This document shows, piece after piece, positions 40,886-49,982 of a DNA stretch of 56,521 bases. The notes below the pieces were generated by a model that saw only the letters and a program-made list of their open reading frames with translations, did not search any database and had not been told where the DNA came from. A program made the translations under genes and the position numbers. The stretch comes from Clostridia bacterium (GTDB lineage: Bacteria; Bacillota; Clostridia; Christensenellales; Borkfalkiaceae): positions 1 to 56,521 of the forward strand of contig CAAFVM010000006.1 of assembly GCA_900766495.1 (NCBI GenBank). Reading direction: 5' to 3'. Numbering within the stretch: the stretch's first letter is position 1; every line of letters begins with the position of its first letter.

Positions 40886-42427
40886 TTACTCCCACTCGAT
40901 GGTTGCCGGGGGTTTAGAGGTTATGTCGTAAACAACGCGGTTCACGTCGCGAACCTCGTTTACGATTCTTGAAGAAACCACGGCAAGCACGTCGTAAGGA
41001 ATGTGCGCCCAGTCGGCGGTCATTGCGTCTACGCTGGTAACCGCGCGAAGCGCCACGGTATAGCTGTAAGTGCGGCTATCGCCCATAACGCCTACGGTTT
41101 TATTATTTGTTAAAACCGCAAAATATTGCCAAATTTCTTTGTTAAGCCCGGCTTTTTCAAGTTCTTCCCTGAAAATATAGTCGGCGTCGCGCAGAATATC
41201 TAATTTTTCGGTGGTAAGTTCGCCTATGCAACGCACCGCAAGCCCGGGTCCCGGGAACGGCTGGCGCATAACGATTTTTTCGGGCAAGCCCATTTCAAGC
41301 CCGACCGCGCGAACCTCGTCTTTAAACAAATCGCGCAGAGGTTCGATAAGAGCTTTAAAATCGACAACCGACGGCAGCCCGCCCACGTTGTGATGCGACT
41401 TAATAACCGCCGATTTACCCGTGCCGCTTTCAATAACGTCGGGGTAAATGGTGCCCTGAACAAGATAATCGACCTTGCCGATTTTCTTGGCTTCGGCTTC
41501 GAAGACGCGGATAAATTCCTCGCCGATAATCTTTCTTTTCTTTTCGGGTTCGGTAACGCCGGCAAGCTTGGTTAAAAATCTTTCGGAAGCGTCAACAGCG
41601 ATAAGATTCATGCCGCGTTCTTCCTTGAACACGCGCACAACCTCTTCGGTTTCGCGCTTTCTCATCATTCCGTGGTCTACGTAAATGCAGGTGAGATTGT
41701 CGCCCACGGCTTCGTGAACTATGGTAGCCGCAACCGCGCTGTCTACACCGCCGCTCATGGCGCAAAGCACTTTACCGTCGCCTACCTGTTCGCAAATTTT
41801 GCGAACCTGTTCTTTAACGAAATCGCTCATAGTCCAGTCGCCCGCAAGTTTGCAAACGCCGAACAAAAAGTTTCTTAAAATGGTAGTTCCCTGTTTTGTG
41901 TGATTAACTTCGGGGTGGAACTGCACGCCGTAAATTCTGCGCGCCGCGTTTTTGAAAGCGGCAACCGGGCAGGAATCGGTGTGAGCTATAACCTCGAACC
42001 CGTCGGGCAGAACGCAAACATAGTCGGTATGGCTCATCCAGCTGACGTTGGTTTTATCTACGCCCTCGAACAGTTCGTCCTCGGCGTAGTAAATTTCGCT
42101 TTTGCCGTACTCTCTTGCGGGAGCGTGGTCGACCTTGCCGCCCAAAGCGTGCGCGGTAGCTTGCATTCCGTAGCATATGCCGAGCACGGGAACGCCGAGT
42201 TCGAATATAGCGGGGTCAACCTGCGGAGCGTTTTCTTCGTAAACGCTGTTGGGACCGCCGGTGAAAATTATGCCCTTGGGCGAATACGATTTGATTTTTT
42301 CAATAGACGTATCGCAGGGTAACATTTCGCAATAAACGTTCTGTTCGCGCACGCGGCGGGCTATAAGCTGATTGTACTGTCCGCCGAAATCGAGAACGAG
42401 AACCGTTTGGTGATTTTTGCTTTGCAT
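40886..42427 (-). CDS. guaA: GMP synthase (glutamine-hydrolysing)
   Basis: 513 residues. Glutaminase domain: LVLDFGGQYNQLIARRVRE, catalytic Cys in GICYGMQATAHALGG, His/Glu in QFHPEVNHT. ATP-pyrophosphatase domain: CAMSGGVDSAVAATI. C-terminal dimerisation domain ends ITSKPPATIEWE. It makes GMP from XMP. GGGAG is 12-13 bases from the ATG, a long spacing. guaB lies directly upstream; both end in copies of the 3'-end element. Confidence 0.98.
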   Translation of the reverse strand: MQSKNHQTVLVLDFGGQYNQLIARRVREQNVYCEMLPCDTSIEKIKSYSPKGIIFTGGPNSVYEENAPQVDPAIFELGVPVLGICYGMQATAHALGGKVDHAPAREYGKSEIYYAEDELFEGVDKTNVSWMSHTDYVCVLPDGFEVIAHTDSCPVAAFKNAARRIYGVQFHPEVNHTKQGTTILRNFLFGVCKLAGDWTMSDFVKEQVRKICEQVGDGKVLCAMSGGVDSAVAATIVHEAVGDNLTCIYVDHGMMRKRETEEVVRVFKEERGMNLIAVDASERFLTKLAGVTEPEKKRKIIGEEFIRVFEAEAKKIGKVDYLVQGTIYPDVIESGTGKSAVIKSHHNVGGLPSVVDFKALIEPLRDLFKDEVRAVGLEMGLPEKIVMRQPFPGPGLAVRCIGELTTEKLDILRDADYIFREELEKAGLNKEIWQYFAVLTNNKTVGVMGDSRTYSYTVALRAVTSVDAMTADWAHIPYDVLAVVSSRIVNEVRDVNRVVYDITSKPPATIEWE

Positions 42428-42474
42428 TTTATATGTGTTCTCCCAAAATGGTTAATTTACAAATTAAATAGTTA

Positions 42475-42510
42475 TAAAAGCCTGTCTATAAGCCCGTTAA
42501 AGGCACTTTC
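42475..42510. repeat. 3'-end palindromic element, copy j
   Basis: Minus-strand core TTAACGGGCTTATAG, flanked by AAAGTGCCT and AGACAGGCTTTT. It lies 11 bases past the guaB stop, between guaB and guaA. Confidence 0.7.
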
Positions 42511-42520
42511 GTTAAACTTT

Positions 42521-43972
42521 TCAGCTCTTCGAAGTGTAGTTGGGGGCTTCTTTGGTTATTGAAATATCGTGCGGGTGGCTTTCGATAAGCCCCGCGTTGG
42601 TGATTTTTATAAACTGCGCGGTTTCGCGAAGAGTTTTCAAATCCTTTGCGCCGCAATAGCCCATACCCGACTTAATGCCGCCCACCATCTGGTAAACGAT
42701 TTCGGCAAGGCTTCCGCGATAAGGCACTCTGCCCTCAACGCCCTCGGGAACGAACTTCTTGCTGTCTTCCTGGAAATAGCGGTCCTTGCTGCCGTTAGCC
42801 ATAGCGGCAAGCGAACCCATTCCGCGGTAAACTTTGAAGTTTCTGCCCTGATAAATTTCGATTTCTCCCGGGCTTTCGGCGGTTCCCGCAAACATTGAAC
42901 CTATCATAACGGCGTGAGCGCCCGCGGCAAGAGCCTTGGTTATATCGCCGCTGTATTTAATACCGCCGTCGGCAATAACCGTTTTGCCCAGTTTTTCGGC
43001 GGCTTCGGCGCACTGCATAACCGCGGTAAGTTGCGGCATACCTACGCCCGAAACCACGCGGGTGGTGCATATCGAACCGGGGCCTATGCCAACTTTAAGC
43101 ACGTCGGCGCCGCAATCGGAAAGCGCGCGAACCGCTTCGTGGGTTACGATATTGCCCGCGATAAGCGGAAGCGACGGATATTTGGCTTTAATTTTTTCAA
43201 CCGTTTTCAAAACCAAAGCCGAATGCCCGTGAGCGGTGTCCACAGCGATGACGTCTACTTTATTTTTAACAAGCTCCTCAACGCGCTCCATAGTGTTGGC
43301 GGCAATGCCGACGGCGGCGCCTACAAGCAACCTGCCGTTGGAATCCTTTGCGGCGTTGGGGTAACGAATGGCTTTTTCAATATCTTTAATTGTTATAAGC
43401 CCTTTGAGCATACCGTCGTCGTCGACGAGCGGAAGCTTTTCAATTCTGTTTTTGCCAAGTATTTTAGCCGCTTCGTCCAAAGAAGTCCCCACTTTCGCGG
43501 TTATAAGCCCGTCTTTGGTCATAACCTCGTCTATAGCTTTGGTAAAGTCGGTTTCAAAGCGCAAATCCCGGTTGGTCAAAATTCCCACGAGCTTGCCGTT
43601 TTGAGTAATAGGCACGCCGCTTATGCGATATTTTTCCATAAGCGCGAGCGCGTCGGAAAGCTTATCCGTCGGACTTAAAAAGAACGGGTCGGTTATAACG
43701 CCGTGTTCGCTGCGCTTAACTTTGTCGATTTCGCGCCCCTGCTCTTCTATCGATAAATTCTTATGTACAATGCCTATACCGCCCTCTCTCGCAATGGCTA
43801 TGGCAAGGCGCGATTCGGTAACCGTATCCATCGCCGCGCTCATAAGCGGAACGTTGAGTTCGATGCCTTTCGCAAGGCGGGTGGAAATGTTTACCTGCTT
43901 GGGTATGACGTCGCTCGCGGCAGGCACGAGAAGAACGTCGTCGAAAGTAAGACCTTCTCCGATTATTTTCAT
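42521..43972 (-). CDS. guaB: IMP dehydrogenase
   Basis: 483 residues. TIM barrel with an inserted pair of CBS domains (about residues 90-205, ALALMEKYRISGVPI...LTNRDLRFE; EKLPLVDDDGMLKGLITIKDI). The active-site loop is VGIGPGSICTTRVVSGVGMPQ with the catalytic Cys near 303; IDTAHGHS-type IAVDTAHGHS and the C-terminal MVGGIKSGMGYCGAKDL are also seen. It oxidises IMP to XMP, the step before GuaA. Start ATG follows AAGGAG. Confidence 0.98.
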   Translation of the reverse strand: MKIIGEGLTFDDVLLVPAASDVIPKQVNISTRLAKGIELNVPLMSAAMDTVTESRLAIAIAREGGIGIVHKNLSIEEQGREIDKVKRSEHGVITDPFFLSPTDKLSDALALMEKYRISGVPITQNGKLVGILTNRDLRFETDFTKAIDEVMTKDGLITAKVGTSLDEAAKILGKNRIEKLPLVDDDGMLKGLITIKDIEKAIRYPNAAKDSNGRLLVGAAVGIAANTMERVEELVKNKVDVIAVDTAHGHSALVLKTVEKIKAKYPSLPLIAGNIVTHEAVRALSDCGADVLKVGIGPGSICTTRVVSGVGMPQLTAVMQCAEAAEKLGKTVIADGGIKYSGDITKALAAGAHAVMIGSMFAGTAESPGEIEIYQGRNFKVYRGMGSLAAMANGSKDRYFQEDSKKFVPEGVEGRVPYRGSLAEIVYQMVGGIKSGMGYCGAKDLKTLRETAQFIKITNAGLIESHPHDISITKEAPNYTSKS

Positions 43973-44151
43973 TGTCGCTCCTTTAGCGCGCCTTTAGGCA
44001 CGCGTTTTTTTCGAATGTATTTCCATCGCGGCATGGCTGTTTTAGTTAAAGCCTCCGCGTTCCCCTTTTTTCGTTTTATTACGTATTAATTTACAGCGCG
44101 TTTTAATCTGCGCAATATTCTATTTAACAAAATGACAGAACTACTTACGAA

Positions 44152-44772
44152 TTAATAATAATCGCTCCATTCCGCGTCGCCTTTTTCGGTGTTCGAATCT
44201 CCTCCGCGCGAAGAAATAAAATTGTCGAGCATAGCTATATCCGACTGAATTGTGGATTTAACCGTTTCGTCGGTAAAATTATCGGCTATCTCGGCAAGTT
44301 TTTCGCGCACGGTCTTTATAAAATCCACGTCTGAATTTTGAATACCCTCGGATATAAGCGCGCGCACGGAATTATATTTACCGTAGTTTCCCACGTTTTT
44401 TACCGCGGCTTCGAGCGCCGTTTGTTTTTCGCCATTTTTATAAAGAGCCGAAACGTAATTCACGGCGTAATAATCGCGGTCGCTTGAAGAAATTGTTTCG
44501 TCGGCAATAACCCGCCCGCAATACTTGATTATAGCCGCGCCGTCGCCGAGTTCTATGGCACAGTCGGCAACGTTTTTCGCGCGGGTCGTAGTCGGGTCTT
44601 TTTTATAAGCGAGTTCGGCATAACGAAAAGCCGCCCCGTTCGCGCCCACGTTTTTATAAATGCCCGACAAAGTTGACGGACTTATAAGCACAAGCGCCCC
44701 GTAAACCACCGAAAAACAAAGTATTATTGCCGCAAACGTTATAAGCGCGGTTTTTATAATAAGATTTCTCAT
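44152..44772 (-). CDS. Hypothetical membrane-anchored protein with TPR-like helices
   Basis: 206 residues. One N-terminal membrane helix (TALITFAAIILCFSVVYGALVL) is followed by an all-helical region with TPR-like spacing (GAAFRYAELAYKKDPTTTRA, DYYAVNYVSALYKNGEKQTALEAAV) and a short acidic tail. It probably faces the outside. Function unknown. Weak SD. Confidence 0.7.
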   Translation of the reverse strand: MRNLIIKTALITFAAIILCFSVVYGALVLISPSTLSGIYKNVGANGAAFRYAELAYKKDPTTTRAKNVADCAIELGDGAAIIKYCGRVIADETISSSDRDYYAVNYVSALYKNGEKQTALEAAVKNVGNYGKYNSVRALISEGIQNSDVDFIKTVREKLAEIADNFTDETVKSTIQSDIAMLDNFISSRGGDSNTEKGDAEWSDYY

Positions 44773-44920
44773 GTGTTTTCTTTTTTCGTTTTATATTCGC
44801 GTTCGTTTTGTTTTTCTTTTAATTTTAACGAACGGAGTTTATTTTTCTTTTATTAAGGTGCGGTTTACTTTGCGTTGCCGCGAAAACCCCTTGCCTGCGT
44901 GTTTTCTTACTTTAATTGCA

Positions 44921-44949
44921 ATTATAACACAAATAAAAAATTAAGTAAA
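44921..44949 (-). promoter_or_regulatory. Possible promoter of the 44152 gene
   Basis: Minus-strand TTTACT (44944-44949), 17 bases, TATAAT (44921-44926). This leaves a ~140-base leader. The gap 44773-45082 holds nothing else recognisable. Confidence 0.45.
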
Positions 44950-45082
44950 TAGTTTTAGCGGCGTTTTCGGGTTTACTCTATTCCCGTGGTCGCCCGCGCG
45001 CTTTATTTTTCGCTTATCGGCTTGACCCATGCGTGCATAAAACCGAGCTTTGGGGAATAAGTTAAAAAAGAGGTGTTGATTA

Positions 45083-45751
45083 ATGAAAAAAGCCGCGCTC
45101 GCGCTTGCAATTGTACTTTCGGTTGCCGCCGCTATGGGAATTTGCTCGTGCAAGGGGCAAACCGATTATTTTTCTTACGTAAGCGAACTGCGCTCCGATT
45201 TATTCGCGGGAGAAAAAGACGATTTTTGCGTTACCGTTTATTCGGGAATGAAAGAAAAACCTTTCGCTCACGACGGAACGGCAAATCAGGCGGAATTGTG
45301 CCTTTCGGTTAAGCTTGTAATGCGCGAAAAAATAAACGAAACGGTTACCGTTAAACTTGAATACGACGGCGCGAAATATGAAAAAACGCTTGAATACAAT
45401 CCCGTTTTAACCACGCTTGCCGCCGATATTTACGTGCAGGCTTTGCCCGAAAACAAAATTACGGTTACCGTAACTCACGGCGAGCAGGCAACCGTTATAG
45501 AAGCGGTTTCGAAACGCCTGCCCGATACGGTTGAATACGTTAAAGCGCTTGCCGCCGCAACCGATAAAGCAAAAGATTTTATAAAAGAAAACTCGACGGG
45601 CGGCGCGTTCGACGGCGAAATTTGCCTACGCCTTTTGTGCGAGGGCGAACGCAACTATTACTACGTGGGTTTTATTCTTAAAGACGGGCTTGCGCTCGCT
45701 TACCTTATCGACGGGAAAACTTGCGAAATAATCGCGGAGAAAAAGGTTTAA
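45083..45751 (+). CDS. Putative lipoprotein, function unknown
   Basis: 222 residues. Lipoprotein signal: MKK, hydrophobic core ALALAIVLSVAAAM, then lipobox GICSC, with lipidation expected at one of the two Cys (positions 21 and 23). The mature part is beta-rich with no recognised domain. Lgt and LspA, which would process it, are encoded in the same window. SD AAGAGGTG. Confidence 0.78.
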   Translation: MKKAALALAIVLSVAAAMGICSCKGQTDYFSYVSELRSDLFAGEKDDFCVTVYSGMKEKPFAHDGTANQAELCLSVKLVMREKINETVTVKLEYDGAKYEKTLEYNPVLTTLAADIYVQALPENKITVTVTHGEQATVIEAVSKRLPDTVEYVKALAAATDKAKDFIKENSTGGAFDGEICLRLLCEGERNYYYVGFILKDGLALAYLIDGKTCEIIAEKKV

Positions 45752-45773
45752 TTCTATTTGCTAATCGGTACGA

Positions 45774-45806
45774 ACTGCCTTTTAATCGACTTATAGCCGC
45801 GTTTTT
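45774..45806. repeat. 3'-end palindromic element, copy k
   Basis: Core TTAATCGACTTATAG followed by CCGCGTTTTT, 23 bases past the lipoprotein stop. Confidence 0.7.
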
Positions 45807-45825
45807 ACATTTTAATATAAATAAC

Positions 45826-45864
45826 CGCCCGAACGATTTGGTTTTTCGCTCGGGCGCGTTTTTT
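45826..45864 (+). terminator. Intrinsic terminator
   Basis: CGCCCGA (45826-45832) pairs with TCGGGCG (45850-45856), followed by a T6 run. It lies between the convergent lipoprotein and CvpA genes. Confidence 0.75.
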
Positions 45865-45880
45865 ATTTATCTTTTCTTTT

Positions 45881-47032
45881 TTAAATATTTATGTTGAACA
45901 ACTTTTTAATTGCGGTTTTGGTTTCTTCCGAAACGTCGTCGCCGAGGTTGTTCACGGCGTTCAATATTTCGCCCTGTTTCACAAGCGGCACATCTACCGT
46001 CATGTTCCCGTCGGCAAGCGGAAGAATAAATTTGCTTTCAGCCAACGAATTTACAAGTTCCTGCGCCGCTTCGGCGTCCAAAATTTCGCCGTTCTGATAG
46101 GCAAGCGCTTTGTCGAGTATTGCGCCCTCGGAGGTGAAATCAACTTCGGTTATGTCGATGTCGGCTATCGAGTCGGTCAGACCCAAAGCGTCCGAGGCGG
46201 CTGCGACCATCTCGTTCAAAGCGGATTTTTGCTCGGGAGTAAGCTGCCCTTTTATTTCGTCGATGTCGGCAAGAATTTGTTTTATCTGCGCAACGTTATT
46301 TTCGTCAAGCCCGTTCGAGGTATCTATTTCGTTAAATTTTTGGGCTTGTTCGGCGATTTTCACGCCCGCAACAAAAGCGTCAATCTGGTCGTCGAGGTTT
46401 TTACGCTCGCCCGATTCCACCTTTACCGATGCAAGTTGAGCGTAAATGCCGTCGCCTATTTTGCTTACGAACTTGCACACCTGCGATTCTTTATATTCGG
46501 TGAAATCGACGTATTCCTGAACGTTCAAAGGCTGTTCGCCGTTTATTTCGAGCGAGGTGAGCTTTTCGGTTGAAAGAATGGCTCCGTTCAGCGGAATTAT
46601 TATAGCAAACGCGACGAGCGCGCCCTGAACCAGACCTATAACGCCGCCCAAAAGCCTTGCGTTTGTTCTGCGGAAAAACACGCCGACGATAAGCCCTATA
46701 AGCCAGGTTGCAAACTGCAAAATTATAAAGCTCGCAATAAACACGGCTACGCAAGTAATCATTTTTACTATGGGCAAAATCATATCGGCAAAATTAGCGT
46801 AATCGGCGGGAATGGCTTCGGTAATGGTTTGCGCCACCGTTTTCCCCGACGACACGGTAATGTTCATAATCCAATTTGTTATTTGCTCGCGCAGCAGCCA
46901 CGCGGCGACAAGCGCGACGGCAACCAGAATTATTCTTATAAGGCTTTTGTCGAACCCGCGTTTAAGTCCGAGCAAAAAGCCGAACAACACCGCAACGCCC
47001 GCAATCGCTATTATTGCTATCGACAGTAACAT
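45881..47032 (-). CDS. CvpA family membrane protein, long form
   Basis: 383 residues. Four membrane helices lie in the first ~165 residues, with the CvpA-type stretch GFLLGLKRGFDKSLIRIILV and RTNARLLGGVIGLVQGALVAFAIIIPL. A soluble, acidic, helical C-terminal domain of about 215 residues follows. CvpA proteins are linked to colicin V production and envelope stress; mechanism unknown. SD AAGGAG. A second CvpA gene lies upstream on the same strand. Confidence 0.82.
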   Translation of the reverse strand: MLLSIAIIAIAGVAVLFGFLLGLKRGFDKSLIRIILVAVALVAAWLLREQITNWIMNITVSSGKTVAQTITEAIPADYANFADMILPIVKMITCVAVFIASFIILQFATWLIGLIVGVFFRRTNARLLGGVIGLVQGALVAFAIIIPLNGAILSTEKLTSLEINGEQPLNVQEYVDFTEYKESQVCKFVSKIGDGIYAQLASVKVESGERKNLDDQIDAFVAGVKIAEQAQKFNEIDTSNGLDENNVAQIKQILADIDEIKGQLTPEQKSALNEMVAAASDALGLTDSIADIDITEVDFTSEGAILDKALAYQNGEILDAEAAQELVNSLAESKFILPLADGNMTVDVPLVKQGEILNAVNNLGDDVSEETKTAIKKLFNINI

Positions 47033-47116
47033 ATTTTTTTCTCCTTGTGAAAATTTACGGCTTTACACGGCTGAAAAACCGTAACCGCAAAAAAAATCAT
47101 ATTGCAAAAAGGTTAT

Positions 47117-47150
47117 AAAAACGGGTCGCCTATTTCACACGGGCGACCCG
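47117..47150 (-). terminator. Intrinsic terminator of the short CvpA gene
   Basis: CGGGTCGCC and GGCGACCCG pair; on the minus strand T5 follows. Confidence 0.85.
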
Positions 47151-47223
47151 ATTAACCGCATAATTATTACATAATTATTATATGCTTTTATGTTCTTTTT
47201 ATTGTGATAGTTATTATCGATTA

Positions 47224-47877
47224 TCAGCCGAAGTTACCGTCGATAATGGGTTTAACCACGTCGACAAGCGAACCGGGACCGCCTAAACCCAACTGATAAA
47301 GCGGATTGTATTCGTAAATGTAATGCGACAGAGGAGCCGCGCGAAGAACTTCGTTGGTATAGCTGAACAAACCGCTTCCGTCAAGCGCGCCGACCAGCCA
47401 GAAGAAACCGCAAACGATTACCGCCGCGAGAGCAAGGTTTACAAGCCCGCCAAGAACGCTTCCGAATACTTTAAGAAACGCGACCTTTTCGCGAACCCAT
47501 TCCACAAAATGTTCCCACTTGCGACCTACCCACAAGAAGAAGATGTAAAGCGGAATGAACTGCAAAACGCCCAGCAAACCGTATGTAAAATATTTTGCGG
47601 CGTCGTCGGCAAACGTGGCGGGAAGTTCGCCCGAAACCAAAGAAGCTACGCTTGCTATTGCTTCGCCCACGCCCGAAAATACGACCGCGAGTTCGTTCAT
47701 CCACCCGAGCGGACGATAAACGAAATACATAAGCGCGAACGAGACGCCCGCGGCAAGCGCTATCCATAAAATGGCGGTGACAAGCGTAAAGAAAGTGTTC
47801 ATAAAGCCTTTCTTTATTCCGCGATACACCATAAGCACCACGAAAAGTATAACGACTACGTCTACTATCCAATACAT
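47224..47877 (-). CDS. CvpA family membrane protein, short form
   Basis: 217 residues with four to five helices. It opens with DVVVILFVVLMVYRGIKKGFMNTFFTLVT and continues with FLKVFGSVLGGLVNLALAAVIVCGFFWLVGAL, typical of CvpA. Consensus promoter at 47931-47959. A terminator separates it from the longer CvpA gene. Confidence 0.82.
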   Translation of the reverse strand: MYWIVDVVVILFVVLMVYRGIKKGFMNTFFTLVTAILWIALAAGVSFALMYFVYRPLGWMNELAVVFSGVGEAIASVASLVSGELPATFADDAAKYFTYGLLGVLQFIPLYIFFLWVGRKWEHFVEWVREKVAFLKVFGSVLGGLVNLALAAVIVCGFFWLVGALDGSGLFSYTNEVLRAAPLSHYIYEYNPLYQLGLGGPGSLVDVVKPIIDGNFG

Positions 47878-47930
47878 AAAATCAACCTTCTTTCGCCGCG
47901 TACGGTTAACGCTTCACGGCATATATAAGT

Positions 47931-47959
47931 ATTATAATATACTAAAACGCTTTTGTCAA
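47931..47959 (-). promoter_or_regulatory. Sigma-A promoter of the short CvpA gene
   Basis: Minus-strand TTGACA (47954-47959), 17 bases, TATAAT (47931-47936). The remaining part of the gap to glnS (47960-48193) holds only element copy l. Confidence 0.88.
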
Positions 47960-48127
47960 TAGATTTTCGCGTTTTTTCGGGGCAATAGTAAAAACTTTAT
48001 TATTAAAACACTAAAATCGGGCAAGTTTTCATAAAACCATCAAAAAACATCGACGGAAAAACTTTAAAACTCGCGCTTTTTAACGGTTTCAAAAGGCTGT
48101 TTTCGGCGTGGTTTTTATGCGCGAAAC

Positions 48128-48157
48128 GTCGGTTAACGAACTTATAGGCGGCTTTTT
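48128..48157. repeat. 3'-end palindromic element, copy l
   Basis: Core TTAACGAACTTATAG followed by GCGGCTTTTT, 36 bases past the glnS stop. Confidence 0.65.
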
Positions 48158-48193
48158 GATGTTTTTAAACCGCTTATAAAACGTCTTAAAAAA

Positions 48194-49825
48194 TTATCCG
48201 CGGGGTTTATAAGTATCTTTAAGCGAAGTTATTTCGTGCAGTTCGAGTTCTTCGCCGTTTTCAGCCGTCTTATAATATCCTATGCGCAAAAGTTGAAAAC
48301 TTTCGCCGTTTTCGGCTTCCGTAAGATATTTTTCGGCTTTGGCGGGGTAAACGTGCACGCTGTCGTAATTCATACGCTCGTTAAAGTCCTGCCCGGAATA
48401 TTCGGCGTCTTTAAGCAAATAATCGTATTTAACAAGTTTCGCGTCGACCGCGTCGGCGGCGTTAACCCACTGAATAGTGCCTTTAACTTTCATTCCGCTT
48501 ACGTCGCTGCCGCTTCTCGATTCGGGAAGATAGGTGCAATAAAGTGCCTGTATAGCGCCGTTATCGTCGCGTTCAACGCTGTCGCACTTAATAATGTAAG
48601 CGTTTTTAAGGCGAACGTAACCGCCCTCTTTAAGCCTGAAATATTTGGGAGGCGGGTTGTCGGAAAAGTCCTCGCCCGAAATGTAAAGCTCTTTTGAAAA
48701 ACGCACTTTTCTGCGCTTGCCGTTTTCGGTCTGCGGCATCGTATCGAATTCGAGTTCTTCTTCTCCCTCGTAGTTGGTAAGAACAACTTTAATCGGCTCG
48801 ACGACAGCCATAGCGCGTTCGGCGTGTTCGTTAAGATAATCGCGCACGAAATGTTCTAAATACCCCGATTCGATTTCGGAATTAGCTTTGGCAACGCCCA
48901 CCGCTTCGCAGAAATTTTTAAGCGCTTCGGCGGGAATGCCGCGGTTTCTCAATCCGGTTAAAGTGGGCATTCTGGGGTCGTCCCAACCGGTAACCGCGCC
49001 CTCTTCCACAAGTTTTTTAAGATAGCGTTTGCTCATAACAGTGTTTGCTATGTTAAGCCTTGCAAACTCTATCTGGCGGGGCTTGTGTTCCACACCGGTG
49101 TTTTCTATAACCCAGTTGTAAAGCGGGCGATGGTCTTCGAATTCAAGCGTGCAAAGCGAATGAGTTATGCCTTGCATCGAGTCGCATATGGGGTGCGCGA
49201 AATCGTACATCGGGTAAATGCACCACTTGTCGCCCGTACGGTGATGCGTTGCGTGCAGAACGCGGTAAATAACCGGGTCGCGCAGGTTGATGTTGGGCGA
49301 AGCCATATCTATTCTTGCGCGAAGGACCTTTTCTCCGTCGGCAAATTCGCCCGCGCGCATTCTTTCGAATAAATCGAGGTTTTCTTCAACGCTTCTGTTT
49401 CTGTAAGGACTTTGTTTTCCGGGTTCGGTAAGAGTTCCGCGCATTTCTTTAATCTGTTCGGCGGAAAGGTCGCACACGAACGCCTTGCCCTCTTTTATAA
49501 GTTTTACCGCAAGCGAGTAAATGGCATCGAAAAAGTCGGAAGCGTAGTGCATTTCGTACCACTTGAAGCCAAGCCATTCGATGTCTTGTTTTATGGCGTC
49601 GATAAACTCGGTTTTTTCTTTCGAGGGGTTGGTATCGTCGAAAAACAGATTGCACTTGCCGCCGTATTTTTGCGCCACGCCGAAATTGAGGCACAGCGAC
49701 TTCGCATGCCCTATATGCAGATAGCCGTTGGGTTCGGGCGGAAAGCGGGTATGCACTTCGGTTACCTTACCCTCGGCAAGTTCTTCGTTTATAATGTCTT
49801 CAATAAAGTTCTTTGCTTCTTCCAT
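48194..49825 (-). CDS. glnS: Glutaminyl-tRNA synthetase
   Basis: 543 residues. Class I motifs: PPEPNGYLHIGHAKSLCLNFG (HIGH) and VMSKRYLKKLV (KMSKS-like). The C-terminal ~200 residues are the two beta-barrel anticodon-binding domains typical of GlnRS rather than bacterial GluRS. It charges tRNA-Gln directly; many Bacillota use the GatCAB route instead, so its presence is informative. SD AGAGGATATT. Confidence 0.95.
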   Translation of the reverse strand: MEEAKNFIEDIINEELAEGKVTEVHTRFPPEPNGYLHIGHAKSLCLNFGVAQKYGGKCNLFFDDTNPSKEKTEFIDAIKQDIEWLGFKWYEMHYASDFFDAIYSLAVKLIKEGKAFVCDLSAEQIKEMRGTLTEPGKQSPYRNRSVEENLDLFERMRAGEFADGEKVLRARIDMASPNINLRDPVIYRVLHATHHRTGDKWCIYPMYDFAHPICDSMQGITHSLCTLEFEDHRPLYNWVIENTGVEHKPRQIEFARLNIANTVMSKRYLKKLVEEGAVTGWDDPRMPTLTGLRNRGIPAEALKNFCEAVGVAKANSEIESGYLEHFVRDYLNEHAERAMAVVEPIKVVLTNYEGEEELEFDTMPQTENGKRRKVRFSKELYISGEDFSDNPPPKYFRLKEGGYVRLKNAYIIKCDSVERDDNGAIQALYCTYLPESRSGSDVSGMKVKGTIQWVNAADAVDAKLVKYDYLLKDAEYSGQDFNERMNYDSVHVYPAKAEKYLTEAENGESFQLLRIGYYKTAENGEELELHEITSLKDTYKPRG

Positions 49826-49898
49826 AATATCCTCTTTATATGTGTTTGGTTTTTATTCGCATTTTTTTCCGCAAACAGCCGCTTAATAGCAGCGCGAA

Positions 49899-49930
49899 TG
49901 TGCCGTTTATCGACTTATAGCGGGGCTTTT
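49899..49930. repeat. 3'-end palindromic element, copy m
   Basis: GTGCCG, core TTTATCGACTTATAG, CGGGGCTTTT. It is 53 bases past the stop of the pseudouridine synthase gene. Confidence 0.7.
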
Positions 49931-49982
49931 CGTTTTTTTTGCACGCGCGCCCAAGCTTTACGCATATACGAAAAAACAAAAA

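Noticed and set aside
43973..44151. Guanine or other purine riboswitch before guaB
   Set aside because: No xpt-type aptamer core was seen, and only short inverted repeats are present.
45083..47877. Lipoprotein plus two CvpA genes as a bacteriocin locus
   Set aside because: CvpA proteins are general membrane proteins, the lipoprotein is on the other strand, and no precursor peptide, modification enzyme or immunity gene is present.
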